This document shows positions 44,138 to 52,524 of a DNA stretch of 64,000 nucleotides, piece after piece; the stretch's first letter is position 1; every line of letters begins with the position of its first letter. The DNA comes from Amycolatopsis balhimycina FH 1894 (GTDB lineage: Bacteria; Actinomycetota; Actinomycetes; Mycobacteriales; Pseudonocardiaceae): positions 350,762 to 414,761 of the forward strand of contig NZ_KB913037.1 in the NCBI RefSeq assembly GCF_000384295.1, in the 5' to 3' direction. A program made the position numbers and the translations under genes. The notes under the pieces were generated by a model. The model saw only the letters and a list, made by a program, of their open reading frames with translations, was not told the DNA's origin and searched no databases.

Positions 44138-45459
44138 CACGCCACCGTCCGGGGCGCGACCCAGTCGTCGTCGGCCGGGTAGGTGCTCACCGGCGTGCCG
44201 GAGAGCCACCGGACGTCGGCGCCGCGGCCGACCCCGGTGATCCGCCGGGTCAGGTACTCCGCGTCCGCCGCGACACCGCAGAACCGGCCGGAGCCCCAGG
44301 TGTGCTGCCACGGCAGGCCGAGGAAGTACAGCCCAGGGCAGCTGGTGACGCCGCGGTGATGCGTCGGGTAGCCCTTGCCGTCGAACACCGGGACGTCGAT
44401 CCAGCGGTGGTCGCGGCCGAAGCCGGTGCTCCAGACGACCGCCGAAAGCGCTTCCACGTCGAGGGTGCGAGGCCCCTCCGGCGGTTCCCACACCGGCTTG
44501 TAGCGTGCTTCCCGCGGCGCCGCGATCCCGCGTTGGGCGATGAAGGCATCTATCGAGTCCTTGATGCCTTCGGACACAGTGTCTGCGGCGTCGAGGTTGC
44601 GGCGCAGGTCGTCCGCGAAGCTCAGTTGTCCACTTCGGATTGTGTGGAGCCTGCCGTAGAGCTGCATGCCCTCGGTGGCGAACGCGCGCAGATCGATGTC
44701 GTGCCCGCCGTCGCGGCCGGTGACATAGTGGTTCGCCCGGAACCGCACGGCATCCGCGTCGGCGAACTCGTCGATCCCCCGCGCGTAGTAACCCATCTCG
44801 TCGAGCCACGCGACGACGTCGCGGCCGCGGTAGTGCCGGGCCACCCGCGGCGCCGCCCCGACGGCCAGGTGCACCCGGCGCCCGGCCAGGTGCAGGTCCT
44901 CGGCGATCTGGCAGCCGGACTGCCCCGTTCCCACGACCAGGACTTCGCCGTCCGGCAGCTGCGCCGGGTTGCGGTACTCGGCCGAATGCAGCTGGACGAC
45001 GTGCTCGGGCAACCGCTCGGCCAGCCGCGGCTTCAGCGGCACCTGATACGGACCGGTGGCCAGCACGACGTGATCGGCGGTCAGCTCACCGGCCGACGTC
45101 GTGAGCCGGAACCCGCCCCCGGGCAGCTGCCGCAGCCGCGTCGCTTCGACGCCCTCGTGCAACGGGACGTCGAACTCCTTCACGTACGCCTCGAGGTAGG
45201 CGACGATCTCGTCCCGGACCATGAACCCGTCCGGATCCCCGCCCGCGTAGGGGAACCCGGGCAGCCGGCATTGCCAGTTCGGCGTGACCAGGCAGAAACT
45301 GTCCCAGCGGCGGGTCCGCCATTCGTGCCCCGCGCGCTCGCGTTCGAGCACCAGGTGCCCGACCCCGGCGGTGCTCAGACAGTGGGACATCGACAGTCCC
45401 GCCTGGCCGCCGCCGACCACGATCACCGGCCGATGCAGGCCGTCGAGCTCGAAGTTCAT
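44137..45459 (-). CDS. MSMEG_0569-type flavin-dependent oxidoreductase
   Basis: 440 residues. FAD site [17 protein letters not shown] at 12-28, NADPH site [17 protein letters not shown] near residues 175-191, and the late [19 protein letters not shown]. The two-dinucleotide fold is like flavin monooxygenases or N-hydroxylases. First gene of the Nit1C operon; an upstream inverted repeat may control it. It may hydroxylate an amine or oxime on the way to the nitrile (inference). Confidence 0.92.
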   Translation of the reverse strand: MNFELDGLHRPVIVVGGGQAGLSMSHCLSTAGVGHLVLERERAGHEWRTRRWDSFCLVTPNWQCRLPGFPYAGGDPDGFMVRDEIVAYLEAYVKEFDVPLHEGVEATRLRQLPGGGFRLTTSAGELTADHVVLATGPYQVPLKPRLAERLPEHVVQLHSAEYRNPAQLPDGEVLVVGTGQSGCQIAEDLHLAGRRVHLAVGAAPRVARHYRGRDVVAWLDEMGYYARGIDEFADADAVRFRANHYVTGRDGGHDIDLRAFATEGMQLYGRLHTIRSGQLSFADDLRRNLDAADTVSEGIKDSIDAFIAQRGIAAPREARYKPVWEPPEGPRTLDVEALSAVVWSTGFGRDHRWIDVPVFDGKGYPTHHRGVTSCPGLYFLGLPWQHTWGSGRFCGVAADAEYLTRRITGVGRGADVRWLSGTPVSTYPADDDWVAPRTVA

Positions 45460-45484
45460 GCCGATCAGTGCACCGGCGAACCAT

Positions 45485-45506
45485 TTCCGGACGGTTTCAT
45501 CCGGAA
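45485..45506. promoter_or_regulatory. Inverted repeat upstream of the Nit1C operon
   Basis: TTCCGGA (45485-45491) and TCCGGAA (45500-45506) are perfect complements with an 8-nt spacer, 25 bp upstream of the first Nit1C start codon. Candidate operator; no cluster-borne regulator was found. Confidence 0.45.
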
Positions 45507-45636
45507 CATCGGCATGTTGCCGGGCCGCCGCCGCGTGACAACTTATCTCCGGCGGTGGTTAACATCGCCACGGTCACCTGGGGCAGGCGCGTCACTGCCG
45601 GCAGGCCAGGGAAGACCTGCCCCGTTTGCAACTGAG

Positions 45637-45648
45637 CTGAATTCAGTT
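45637..45648. promoter_or_regulatory. CTGAATTCAGTT palindromic box upstream of the hydrolase gene
   Basis: A 10-bp perfect palindrome CTGAATTCAG 52 nt before the alpha/beta-hydrolase start. A near copy, CTGAAATCAGTT, lies at 46418-46429 just after the gene and ahead of the SnoaL gene. Confidence 0.45.
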
Positions 45649-45699
45649 AGGCTCTCGCGGTCGTCATCCGCGCACCACCGCCGCTGCCAGGAGACCCAG

Positions 45700-46410
45700 A
45701 TGTCGTTCGTGCTGATCCACGGGGCAACCCTCGGTGCCGCCTGCTGGGACCGGCTGATCCCCCTGCTCGACGGCGACGCGCTGGCCGTGGACCTGCCCGG
45801 CCGCGGCAAACGGGCCGGCACCGACGTCAGGACCGTCACCCTGGACGATTGCGCCAAGGCCGTCGCAGCGGACGTCCTCGAGCGCGACCTCACCGACATC
45901 GTGCTGGTGGGCCACTCGTTCGGCGGCGTCACCGTCCCGCGGGTGATGGCCCTGCTGCCCGAGCGGATCCGGCACGTCGTCCTGCTGTCGGCCGTGGTGC
46001 CCGAAGACCGCACACGCGTGCTCGACCAGATCGATCCGGACGTGCGAACCGCCGTCGAAGCCGGCATCACGGGAGGCGTCTACTCGGTCGGCGTCGAGGC
46101 GGCGCGGACCATGCTGTGCAACGACGCCGACGAGGACCAGACCGCCTTCATCCTCGGTGGGCTGGTCGATGACGCCGCGGCACTGCTCACCGAGCCGGTG
46201 GACCTGGCGGGATACGAACTCCCCATCCCTCGCACCTATGTCCACCTGACGAACGACCAGTGCTACCCACCCGAGTTGCAAGCCAGGTCAAGCGAACGCA
46301 TCGGCGCCCACGTCGTCACGCTCCACGCCGGCCACATGGCATCGGTGACCATCCCCGGCCAGGTCGCGGCCCTCCTGAACGACCTGAACCGCGCCGGCTC
46401 CCGACCGTGA
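45700..46410 (+). CDS. Alpha/beta hydrolase (EstC/MenH-like)
   Basis: 236 residues. FVLIHGATLGAACWDRLIPL (oxyanion HG), VGHSFGGVTVP (nucleophile Ser), and HAGHMASVTIPGQVAALL (catalytic His) define the fold. The acid is not clear. The ATG follows AGGAGACCC. Lies between two CTGAAWTCAGTT boxes and is divergent from the Nit1C operon. Activity likely on small esters or lactones. Confidence 0.88.
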   Translation: MSFVLIHGATLGAACWDRLIPLLDGDALAVDLPGRGKRAGTDVRTVTLDDCAKAVAADVLERDLTDIVLVGHSFGGVTVPRVMALLPERIRHVVLLSAVVPEDRTRVLDQIDPDVRTAVEAGITGGVYSVGVEAARTMLCNDADEDQTAFILGGLVDDAAALLTEPVDLAGYELPIPRTYVHLTNDQCYPPELQARSSERIGAHVVTLHAGHMASVTIPGQVAALLNDLNRAGSRP

Positions 46411-46417
46411 AGACAAC

Positions 46418-46429
46418 CTGAAATCAGTT
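46418..46429. promoter_or_regulatory. Second CTGAAATCAGTT box
   Basis: Matches the box at 45637-45648 in 11 of 12 positions. It lies 7 nt after the hydrolase stop and upstream of the SnoaL-TetR pair. Confidence 0.4.
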
Positions 46430-46469
46430 TTGTTCCGGGCGCTTACCACCCGGGTGCTTGGCCGGTACG

Positions 46470-46491
46470 TTAGTTATTGGTCAATCACTAA
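46470..46491. promoter_or_regulatory. TetR operator upstream of the SnoaL-like gene
   Basis: TTAGTTATTG (46470-46479) and CAATCACTAA (46482-46491) are complementary at 9 of 10 positions around a central GT. The palindrome covers the likely promoter, and GAGGAG follows it as a ribosome site. The TetR regulator is the second gene of this transcript. Confidence 0.75.
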
Positions 46492-46504
46492 TAGAGGAGC
46501 GCAC

Positions 46505-46948
46505 ATGAGCGGCACCCTGGTTCCCGAGCGGCGATCGGCCGCGCAGCACGCCGTCGCCGAGCACCTGCGGCTGGTGGCAGCCGGCCGGATCGCCGAGTGG
46601 GTCGACCTGTTCACCCCGGACGGCATCCTCGAGTTCCCCTACGCCCCGGCCGGCGTTCCCCGCCAGGTCCGGGGGCGCGACGCGCTGCTCGCCCACATGA
46701 GCCAGTTCCCGGACACCTTCGACGTGCGGTTCGTGAACCTGGTGTTCCACGAGACCACCGATCCGGCGACCGCGATCGCCGAGTTTGGGTCGACCGGACG
46801 AGCGGTGGCCACGGGGAAGCCCTACGAGCAGACCTGCATCTCGGTGGTCTACACCGACGACACCGGCCGGATCATCCGCTACGTCGATTACTGGAACCCG
46901 CTCGTCGCCATCGAAGCGCTGGAACCCCACGCCGCGCCGCGTGATTGA
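46505..46948 (+). CDS. SnoaL-like/NTF2-fold protein
   Basis: 147 residues. A cone-shaped NTF2-like fold is suggested by [32 protein letters not shown] and RIIRYVDYWNPLVAIEAL. Members are polyketide cyclases, hydratases, or dehydrating enzymes. Directly followed by a TetR gene, with the TetR operator upstream, so its expression responds to the regulator ligand. Confidence 0.88.
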   Translation: MSGTLVPERRSAAQHAVAEHLRLVAAGRIAEWVDLFTPDGILEFPYAPAGVPRQVRGRDALLAHMSQFPDTFDVRFVNLVFHETTDPATAIAEFGSTGRAVATGKPYEQTCISVVYTDDTGRIIRYVDYWNPLVAIEALEPHAAPRD

Positions 46949-46956
46949 CTGTCGTC

Positions 46957-47508
46957 ATGCCCGCCCCCGGCTCGAGCAAGAAGGGTGACCAGCGCCGCCG
47001 AGTAATCCTGGAGGCCGCGGTCGCGTGCTTCGCGCGCAAAGGCTTCTACGGGACGACGACCCACGAGATCGCCGAGCGCGCCGGCATCTCGCAGCCGTAC
47101 GTCTACCGTCTGTTCGCCGACAAGCAGACGCTCTTCGCTCGCACTGTCTTCCACGTGTCCGAGTTGATGGCGAACACTCTGGCCGCCCACGTCGCCGAGG
47201 CCACCCCGGTCCTCCGGTCTCCGGAAGCGGCTCTGCGTGCGGCCCGATCGGCCTACGGCGCACTGATCCAGGACCGTGACGTGCTGCGATTCCTCATGCA
47301 GGCCAACTGCGCGGCCGACGAGCCGCTGATCGGCGAGGCCGTGCGGACCTGCTATGCCAAGCAGGTCGAGCTCGTCCGCGAACTGGTGGGATCCGACGAC
47401 GAAGCCGTCCGGCACTGGTTCGCCGCCGGCATGCTCGAAAACGTCACGCTCTCACTCGGCCTCGCGGACATCGACGAGCCTTGGGCGCGCACTCTCAGCG
47501 GCCACTGA
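46957..47508 (+). CDS. TetR-family regulator of the SnoaL operon
   Basis: 183 residues. HTH TTHEIAERAGISQPYVYRLF at about residues 35-54 and a TetR C-terminal helical domain. ATG 46957 is preferred, 9 nt after the SnoaL stop; an in-frame TTG at 46945 overlaps the stop. Autoregulation via the TTAGTTATTG palindrome is likely. Confidence 0.92.
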   Translation: MPAPGSSKKGDQRRRVILEAAVACFARKGFYGTTTHEIAERAGISQPYVYRLFADKQTLFARTVFHVSELMANTLAAHVAEATPVLRSPEAALRAARSAYGALIQDRDVLRFLMQANCAADEPLIGEAVRTCYAKQVELVRELVGSDDEAVRHWFAAGMLENVTLSLGLADIDEPWARTLSGH

Positions 47509-47662
47509 GCCGCGAAAGTTCTGCCCGATTCTCCCCCACCTCACGAGAGTTCCGCGCAGAACCGCCGCCCCTTGGCGGGAGTTTCCTTGTGCGGACCGGC
47601 TCGCCTCAGTACGTTCGGCCGCTACGACCCACCAGGAATCATCAGCGACGGAAGGCACCGGC

Positions 47663-48949
47663 CTGAGGCAACGGACGACCTGTTGCGTGGTCGGTGGCGG
47701 CCCCGCCGGGATGATGCTCGGGCTGTTGCTGGCTCGCGCCGGAGTCGACGTCACAGTCCTGGAAAAGCACACAGACTTCCGGGACGACTTTCGCGGCGAC
47801 ACCGTGCACCCCGCCACCGTGGATCTGCTCGACGATCTGGGCCTGGGCGAGCAGTTCGCCGCGTTGCCACGTTCTCGCGTCACCGAAGTGCTGCTGCCCG
47901 ATCGGTCCGGCGGGTTCGAGCGCATCGGCGACTTCGCGGCGCTGGCCCGATTCGGTGTCCGGCACCCCTACATGACGATCGTGCCCCAATGGGATCTGCT
48001 GACCCTGCTCGCGGACGCCGGGCGAGCCGAGCCGGCCTTCCGGCTGCGGATGGGCACCGAAGCGACCTCCGTCATCAAGGAACACGGCCGGGTCGTCGGC
48101 GTTCGTTACCGCGCGAACGAGGATTCCGGCGCGCGCGTCGACGGTGAGATCCGGGCGGACCTCACCGTGGCCTGCGACGGACGGCACTCTGTCCTGCGCG
48201 CCGCGTCCGGCCTGCCGGTCACCACGTACCAGGTCCCGTTCGACACCTGGTGGTTCCAGCTCTCCCGGCGGGCCGACGAGCAAAGCGGCGTGCTGACGCG
48301 GACCGCCGGGCGGGGACGCTTCGCGGTCGTCATCCCCCGGCCCGGTTACTTCCAGATCGGTTACGTCGCCGCCAAAGGGACCGACCGGCAGTTGCGGGCT
48401 CGCGGCATCGCGGCGTTTCGGGACGACATCGCCGAACTCCTCCCGGACTACGCCGGCCGGGTCGGCGAACTGGTGTCGATGGACCAGGTCAAGCACCTCG
48501 ACGTGCGGCTCAACCGGCTACGCCGCTGGCACACCGACGGGCTCCTGTGCCTCGGCGACGCCGCGCACGCGATGTCGCCGGTCGGCGGCATGGGTGTCAA
48601 CCTGGCCGTCCAGGATGCCGTGGCGGCCGCGACCGCACTGGCCGGACCACTGCGCCGGGGCACGGTCGGCACGGCTGACCTCGCCCGGGTGCGCAAGCGC
48701 CGGCTACCGGCGACCATCCTGGTCCAGACCTTGCAACGGATCATGCACACGGACCTCGCCCGTCCGCTCGCGACCGGAGGCCTGGCCGGACCGGCCGGGC
48801 CGCTGATCGCCGCGGCTCGGCGGTTCCCGTGGGTGCAGACCTTGTCCGTGTACCTCGTCGGCGTCGGGTTCCGCCCCGAACGGGCACCGGCCTTCGCCCG
48901 CCGCGCGCCGGCGGGGGCAGCTCACGGAAACATTTCGGAAAGCCCCTGA
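47663..48949 (+). CDS. FAD-dependent aromatic monooxygenase-like oxidoreductase, apparent CTG start
   Basis: About 428 residues. FAD site CCVVGGGPAGMMLGLLLARA, then VLEKHTDFRDDFRGDTVHPA, a DG motif in VACDGRHSVLRAA, and GDAAHAMSPVGGMGVNLAVQ, as in PHBH/UbiH-type hydroxylases. No ATG, GTG or TTG lies in frame ahead of the conserved FAD loop. The only candidate before it is CTG 47663, 8 nt after GGAAGG, which gives LRQRTTCCVV. The 3' end overlaps the convergent gene by 28 nt. Substrate unknown; TetR lies upstream on the same strand. Confidence 0.85.
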   Translation: MRQRTTCCVVGGGPAGMMLGLLLARAGVDVTVLEKHTDFRDDFRGDTVHPATVDLLDDLGLGEQFAALPRSRVTEVLLPDRSGGFERIGDFAALARFGVRHPYMTIVPQWDLLTLLADAGRAEPAFRLRMGTEATSVIKEHGRVVGVRYRANEDSGARVDGEIRADLTVACDGRHSVLRAASGLPVTTYQVPFDTWWFQLSRRADEQSGVLTRTAGRGRFAVVIPRPGYFQIGYVAAKGTDRQLRARGIAAFRDDIAELLPDYAGRVGELVSMDQVKHLDVRLNRLRRWHTDGLLCLGDAAHAMSPVGGMGVNLAVQDAVAAATALAGPLRRGTVGTADLARVRKRRLPATILVQTLQRIMHTDLARPLATGGLAGPAGPLIAAARRFPWVQTLSVYLVGVGFRPERAPAFARRAPAGAAHGNISESP

Positions 48950-50187
48950 TCGCCGGGCACGCCGAGCTTCCAGAACACGAAGGCGGGCTCCTGCTGCACC
49001 TTGGCTTCCCGGCGCAGGCTGTCCCGGACCGCGGGGCCGAAGCCGAGGAGACTCGAGAGGGCACCGAAGATCGTCGCCGTGGGGGGTGCGGCGCTCGCCA
49101 CCCCGCCGGCGACGGCGAAGCCGGCCGTGGCCAGGACGAACGGCAGGTCACGCAACACGGTGTTGCGCTGCATGGCTTTCTCGATGACGCGGATGTTCGG
49201 CCGGAACACCTCGTCGAAGACCCGGGCGACGTCGGCGGGAAACCGCTCCTCGTCCGGATCCGAGCCGATCAGGTCTTCGGTCAGCACGAGATGCCGCCGG
49301 AAGGCGTCGAACGCCTCGTCGTTACCCCGGATCGCGACCAGGTCCCGCGCCGGCACCTCTTCCAGGACCGGCCGGGTGAACGTGTCGACGAACGACAGCA
49401 GCCTCGTCCCGGGATGCAGGCCGTTCATCGCGTCCCGGGCCAGCCGCCAGTACGCGTCGGACGTGCTCCAGAACGTCCCGTCGACCGCTTCCGCGTGCAG
49501 CAGCCCGTTCCACGTGGTCAAGGACTGCAGGGTCAGCCGCGGCTCGACGGTGAACCGGGCTATCTCGGCCGGACCCATGCCGAACTCCGTCCACAGCTCG
49601 CGGTCCAGCTCGATCTTCTCGTGCTCGGCCAGCAACGGCAGCCGGTACTCGACCCACTGCGGATAGCTGTACACGTCGTAGCCGAGCATCTCCAGGTGGT
49701 CCTCGAGGTGGTCGGTGACCGCGCGCTCCACCGCGGTCACGGTCTCCTCGGCCGCCATGCGCAGCGGCCGGAACACGACGAACCCGGCCCGGACCAGCGG
49801 CAGCACCTCCCACATCCGGTCGAGCTGCGTCGCCAGGTGAGCCAGCAGCCGGGTGCCGGTCCCCCTGCCGAAGGTCCGCCGGTAGAAGTGGGCGAACCGC
49901 TTGATGTGGTCCTGCACGTACAGCAACGGGTCGTCGCAGATCACCAGGTCCGCGACCAGCACCGCGCTTTTGACCTCGGCGGACCAGTCGCGCCAGGGAT
50001 CGAGGGCGATCACGGCGACCCGGCCCGGTTCCGGCCGGGGCTCCTCGCCGGGCGCGGGCCACGCCGCGTAGTGGGCGCGGAGCCGCTCCAGCGCCGATTC
50101 GGCGTTTTCGCGCTTGCTCAAGGACAACTCGAGTTCGGGGAGCAGTTCGTCGAGGAACCGGCTGTACTCGCTGTCCGGTGAGGGCAT
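48922..50187 (-). CDS. Uncharacterised protein, 421 residues
   Basis: I do not recognise this family. It is clearly coding by third-base GC. The N-terminal half is acidic/basic and helical, with RVAVIALDPWRDW and VLVADLVICDDPLLYVQDHI. The end has a Gly/Ala-rich stretch ATAGFAVAGGVASAAPPTAT that could be membrane-associating, then LLGFGPAVRDSLRREAKV. No signal peptide or cofactor motif is visible. It overlaps the flavoprotein gene by 28 nt at the 3' ends and is separated from the next minus-strand gene by 73 bp. Confidence 0.75.
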   Translation of the reverse strand: MPSPDSEYSRFLDELLPELELSLSKRENAESALERLRAHYAAWPAPGEEPRPEPGRVAVIALDPWRDWSAEVKSAVLVADLVICDDPLLYVQDHIKRFAHFYRRTFGRGTGTRLLAHLATQLDRMWEVLPLVRAGFVVFRPLRMAAEETVTAVERAVTDHLEDHLEMLGYDVYSYPQWVEYRLPLLAEHEKIELDRELWTEFGMGPAEIARFTVEPRLTLQSLTTWNGLLHAEAVDGTFWSTSDAYWRLARDAMNGLHPGTRLLSFVDTFTRPVLEEVPARDLVAIRGNDEAFDAFRRHLVLTEDLIGSDPDEERFPADVARVFDEVFRPNIRVIEKAMQRNTVLRDLPFVLATAGFAVAGGVASAAPPTATIFGALSSLLGFGPAVRDSLRREAKVQQEPAFVFWKLGVPGDQGLSEMFP

Positions 50188-50260
50188 GCCGGCACTCTAC
50201 GGCGGAAAACGCGGTGGCGGTGCGAGTCCGGCGATCCGCCGGACCTGGTGGAACACGCAG

Positions 50261-50584
50261 CTACCTGGTCCGGATGGTTCGCGCGCCAGGTGCCCTCCCG
50301 GGAACCGGTGGGTGCGGCGGCTCGTGCGGTGGTGGCAGTGCGAGCAGGGCGGCGATCACCGACACGGCTTCGCCGCCCTGGCTCCACACGGCCTCCTCGG
50401 CCGAATCGGCCCTCGTGCGGGCCGCCGATGCCTCGTGTTCACCGTGGATCTCGATCCGGTCGCTGAACCCCGGCCATCCGTACGTGCCCACGATGATCGC
50501 CAGCTCGCCGTGCCGGTCGCCGATGTGCTGGAACCGGAACCCGCGGGCGACGAGCGCGTGCAACCCCTCCTCGACGGTGGTCAC
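50261..50584 (-). CDS. Small uncharacterised protein
   Basis: About 107 residues from GTG 50584. VTTVEEGLHALVARGFRFQH, then DRHGELAIIVGTYGWPGFSD and RIEIHGEHEASAARTR. High third-position GC marks it as coding, unlike the surrounding frames. It is divergent from an XRE/TPR regulator 386 bp away. Similar small proteins occur beside such regulators in actinomycetes (memory). Function unknown. Confidence 0.62.
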   Translation of the reverse strand: MTTVEEGLHALVARGFRFQHIGDRHGELAIIVGTYGWPGFSDRIEIHGEHEASAARTRADSAEEAVWSQGGEAVSVIAALLALPPPHEPPHPPVPGRAPGARTIRTR

Positions 50585-50969
50585 CGGCGGTCCCGCTCGT
50601 CCGTGGCCGGCCGGGCGGTCTCGGCGGGCCGGCCGGCCGAGGCGTTCGCGCGGGCGTGCGCGGCCTGCGCAGACGGGACGCGATCGTGCGGTGTCCCGCC
50701 ACCGCGGGCGTTTTCGACCCAGCGCACGGTCATGACCGCCGCCGCGGGCCGGTACCAGCGGTGTCGCGAAGACGGGGCACAGATCCTCCAGTTGCCTTGA
50801 TGCGGCGGACCAGCATTCCCGGCCGGCCCGGCCCGGCGGGTTCCCGCCGGATGGGAGTTTTCGCCGGAGTTTCCGCGCGATCTCCGGCGCTGCCGCGGAA
50901 AGCGGTGATGCGCTACGGTGACCGACCGTCGGCGGTGTGTGGATACCTATTCGGTCTCGGAGCGGCGTC
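50585..50969. other. Intergenic region upstream of the XRE/TPR regulator
   Basis: 385 bp without a convincing gene. Frames here show no consistent codon bias and no conserved motif. It presumably carries the divergent promoters of the small minus-strand gene and the regulator. No strong palindrome was noticed. Confidence 0.5.
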
Positions 50970-52409
50970 ATGGGAACCAGCGGGTCGAAGCCCGGGAGCA
51001 AACCCGAACGGGAACGGCTCCGGCACCAGCTGCTCGCCGGCGGCTGCGGCCCGGCCCGGATCGCGGCCGAGATGGCCGGCCGCTGGCAGTTCAACCCACG
51101 CCAGGCCTGGCGGTACACCCACGGCCTGTCCCAGACGGCCGTCGCGGCGCGCTGCAACGACCTGCTCGGCGACGGCCGGGCACCGATGACCGGCAAACGG
51201 ATCAGCGAATACGAGGCGTGGCCGCAGCGGGGCATCCGCCCCACCGTGCACGTCCTCGCCCTGCTCGCCCAGGTCTACGGCACCGTGCCCCGCGCCCTGC
51301 TCGGCGACGACGAACTGCCGTTGCTGCCCGAGTCGGAGCGGCTCGTGCTCGACCAGCTTCCGCCGCCCGAGGAGGAGGCCGCTCCGCCGTCGCCCGGATC
51401 CGGACGGCTCAGCGCCGCCGCGGTCCGCGCCGCCGCCCACGAGTCCGGGGCGCACGCCGAACGCGCCGAGGTCACCGAGGTCGGCGCGATCACGCTCGAA
51501 CAGCTGGACCACGACGTCGTCGAGCTCGCGCGCACGTCCATCCTCACCCAGCCCGCCGAGATCTTCGGCGAGCTCGTCCGCGTGCGCGATCGCGTCTTCC
51601 AGCTGCTGCAGCGGCACGCCCACCCGGCCCAGCAGTCACACCTCTACCTGCTCGCCGGCCAGACGTGCGGGCTACTGGCGAACGCCAGCATGGAGCTGGG
51701 CTGTTACGGCGCCGCGGCCGAACAGTCGCGCGCCGCCTGGGTCTACGCCGAGATCATCGGCCACAGTGGACTCAAGGCGTGGTTGCGCGGCACCCAGGCG
51801 CTCATCGCGTTCTGGTCGGGAAACCCGCGGGAGGCGGCGCACCTGGCGAAGGCCGGCCGCGAACACCTGCGGCACGGCACCGGCTTCGTGCGGCTGTGCA
51901 ACATCGAAAGCCGCGCCTGGGCCCACCTCGGTGACGTCCGCGAGACCCAGAAGGTGATCGGCATGGGTCACCACGCGCGTGAGCTCGTCACCGAGCCCGA
52001 CGAGCTGCACGACCTCGTCGGCGGCGAATTCGGGTTCGACGAGGCACGGCAGTCCTTCTGCAACGCCGGCGCCTGGGTGCAGGTGGGCAAGCCGACGCTG
52101 GCGATCGAAGCCGCCGAACGCGCACTGCGCCTGTACGCGACGGACGCCGAACGCAGCCGCCGCTACGGCGGCGAGGCATCCACCCGGCTGGAGATGACCG
52201 ACGGCTACCTGGCCGCACGCGAACTGGACGCCGCCGATGTCGCGCTCGACCCGGTGATCAGCACGTCCGCCACCGCCGGCGTCGCCCACCTGGCCACCCG
52301 CCTGTCCGGCATCTGCGCGACCCTGGACACCCCGCTGTACCGAAATTCCCGCGAAGCCAAAGAACTGGCCGAGCGGATCCGCGCCCACCCGGCGCTGGCC
52401 ACCGGCTGA
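50970..52409 (+). CDS. XRE-type HTH regulator with TPR-like C-terminal domain
   Basis: 479 residues from ATG 50970. Residues about 30-110 hold a helix-turn-helix: NPRQAWRYTHGLSQTAVAAR and KRISEYEAWPQRGIRPTVHV. Residues after about 190 are helical repeats (AAEQSRAAWVYAEIIGHSGL, IEAAERALRLYATDAERSRR), a TPR-like sensor common in Streptomyces and Amycolatopsis regulators. Adjacent to the biosynthetic operon, convergent with it; it could regulate that cluster or a distant target (inference). Confidence 0.85.
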   Translation: MGTSGSKPGSKPERERLRHQLLAGGCGPARIAAEMAGRWQFNPRQAWRYTHGLSQTAVAARCNDLLGDGRAPMTGKRISEYEAWPQRGIRPTVHVLALLAQVYGTVPRALLGDDELPLLPESERLVLDQLPPPEEEAAPPSPGSGRLSAAAVRAAAHESGAHAERAEVTEVGAITLEQLDHDVVELARTSILTQPAEIFGELVRVRDRVFQLLQRHAHPAQQSHLYLLAGQTCGLLANASMELGCYGAAAEQSRAAWVYAEIIGHSGLKAWLRGTQALIAFWSGNPREAAHLAKAGREHLRHGTGFVRLCNIESRAWAHLGDVRETQKVIGMGHHARELVTEPDELHDLVGGEFGFDEARQSFCNAGAWVQVGKPTLAIEAAERALRLYATDAERSRRYGGEASTRLEMTDGYLAARELDAADVALDPVISTSATAGVAHLATRLSGICATLDTPLYRNSREAKELAERIRAHPALATG

Positions 52410-52471
52410 CCGGGCCAAAACAGCGCTTCCCATCGGCCTCGGGGCCGCGGTCCACCTCGGGTGATGCCCGT

Positions 52472-52524
52472 GTCATGAGGGGCACCCTCATGGACACAAA
52501 GACCATGAGGGTGCCCCTCATGAC
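52472..52524. terminator. Perfect 22-bp stem hairpin made of two nested palindromes
   Basis: Arm 52472-52493 is fully complementary to arm 52503-52524, with a 9-nt loop. Each arm is itself CATGAGGG-N3-CCCTCATG. The right arm covers the adenylation-gene stop codon (52518-52520), and TTTT follows on the plus strand. It lies between convergent genes ending at 52409 and 52518, so it should stop transcription from both. Confidence 0.85.
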
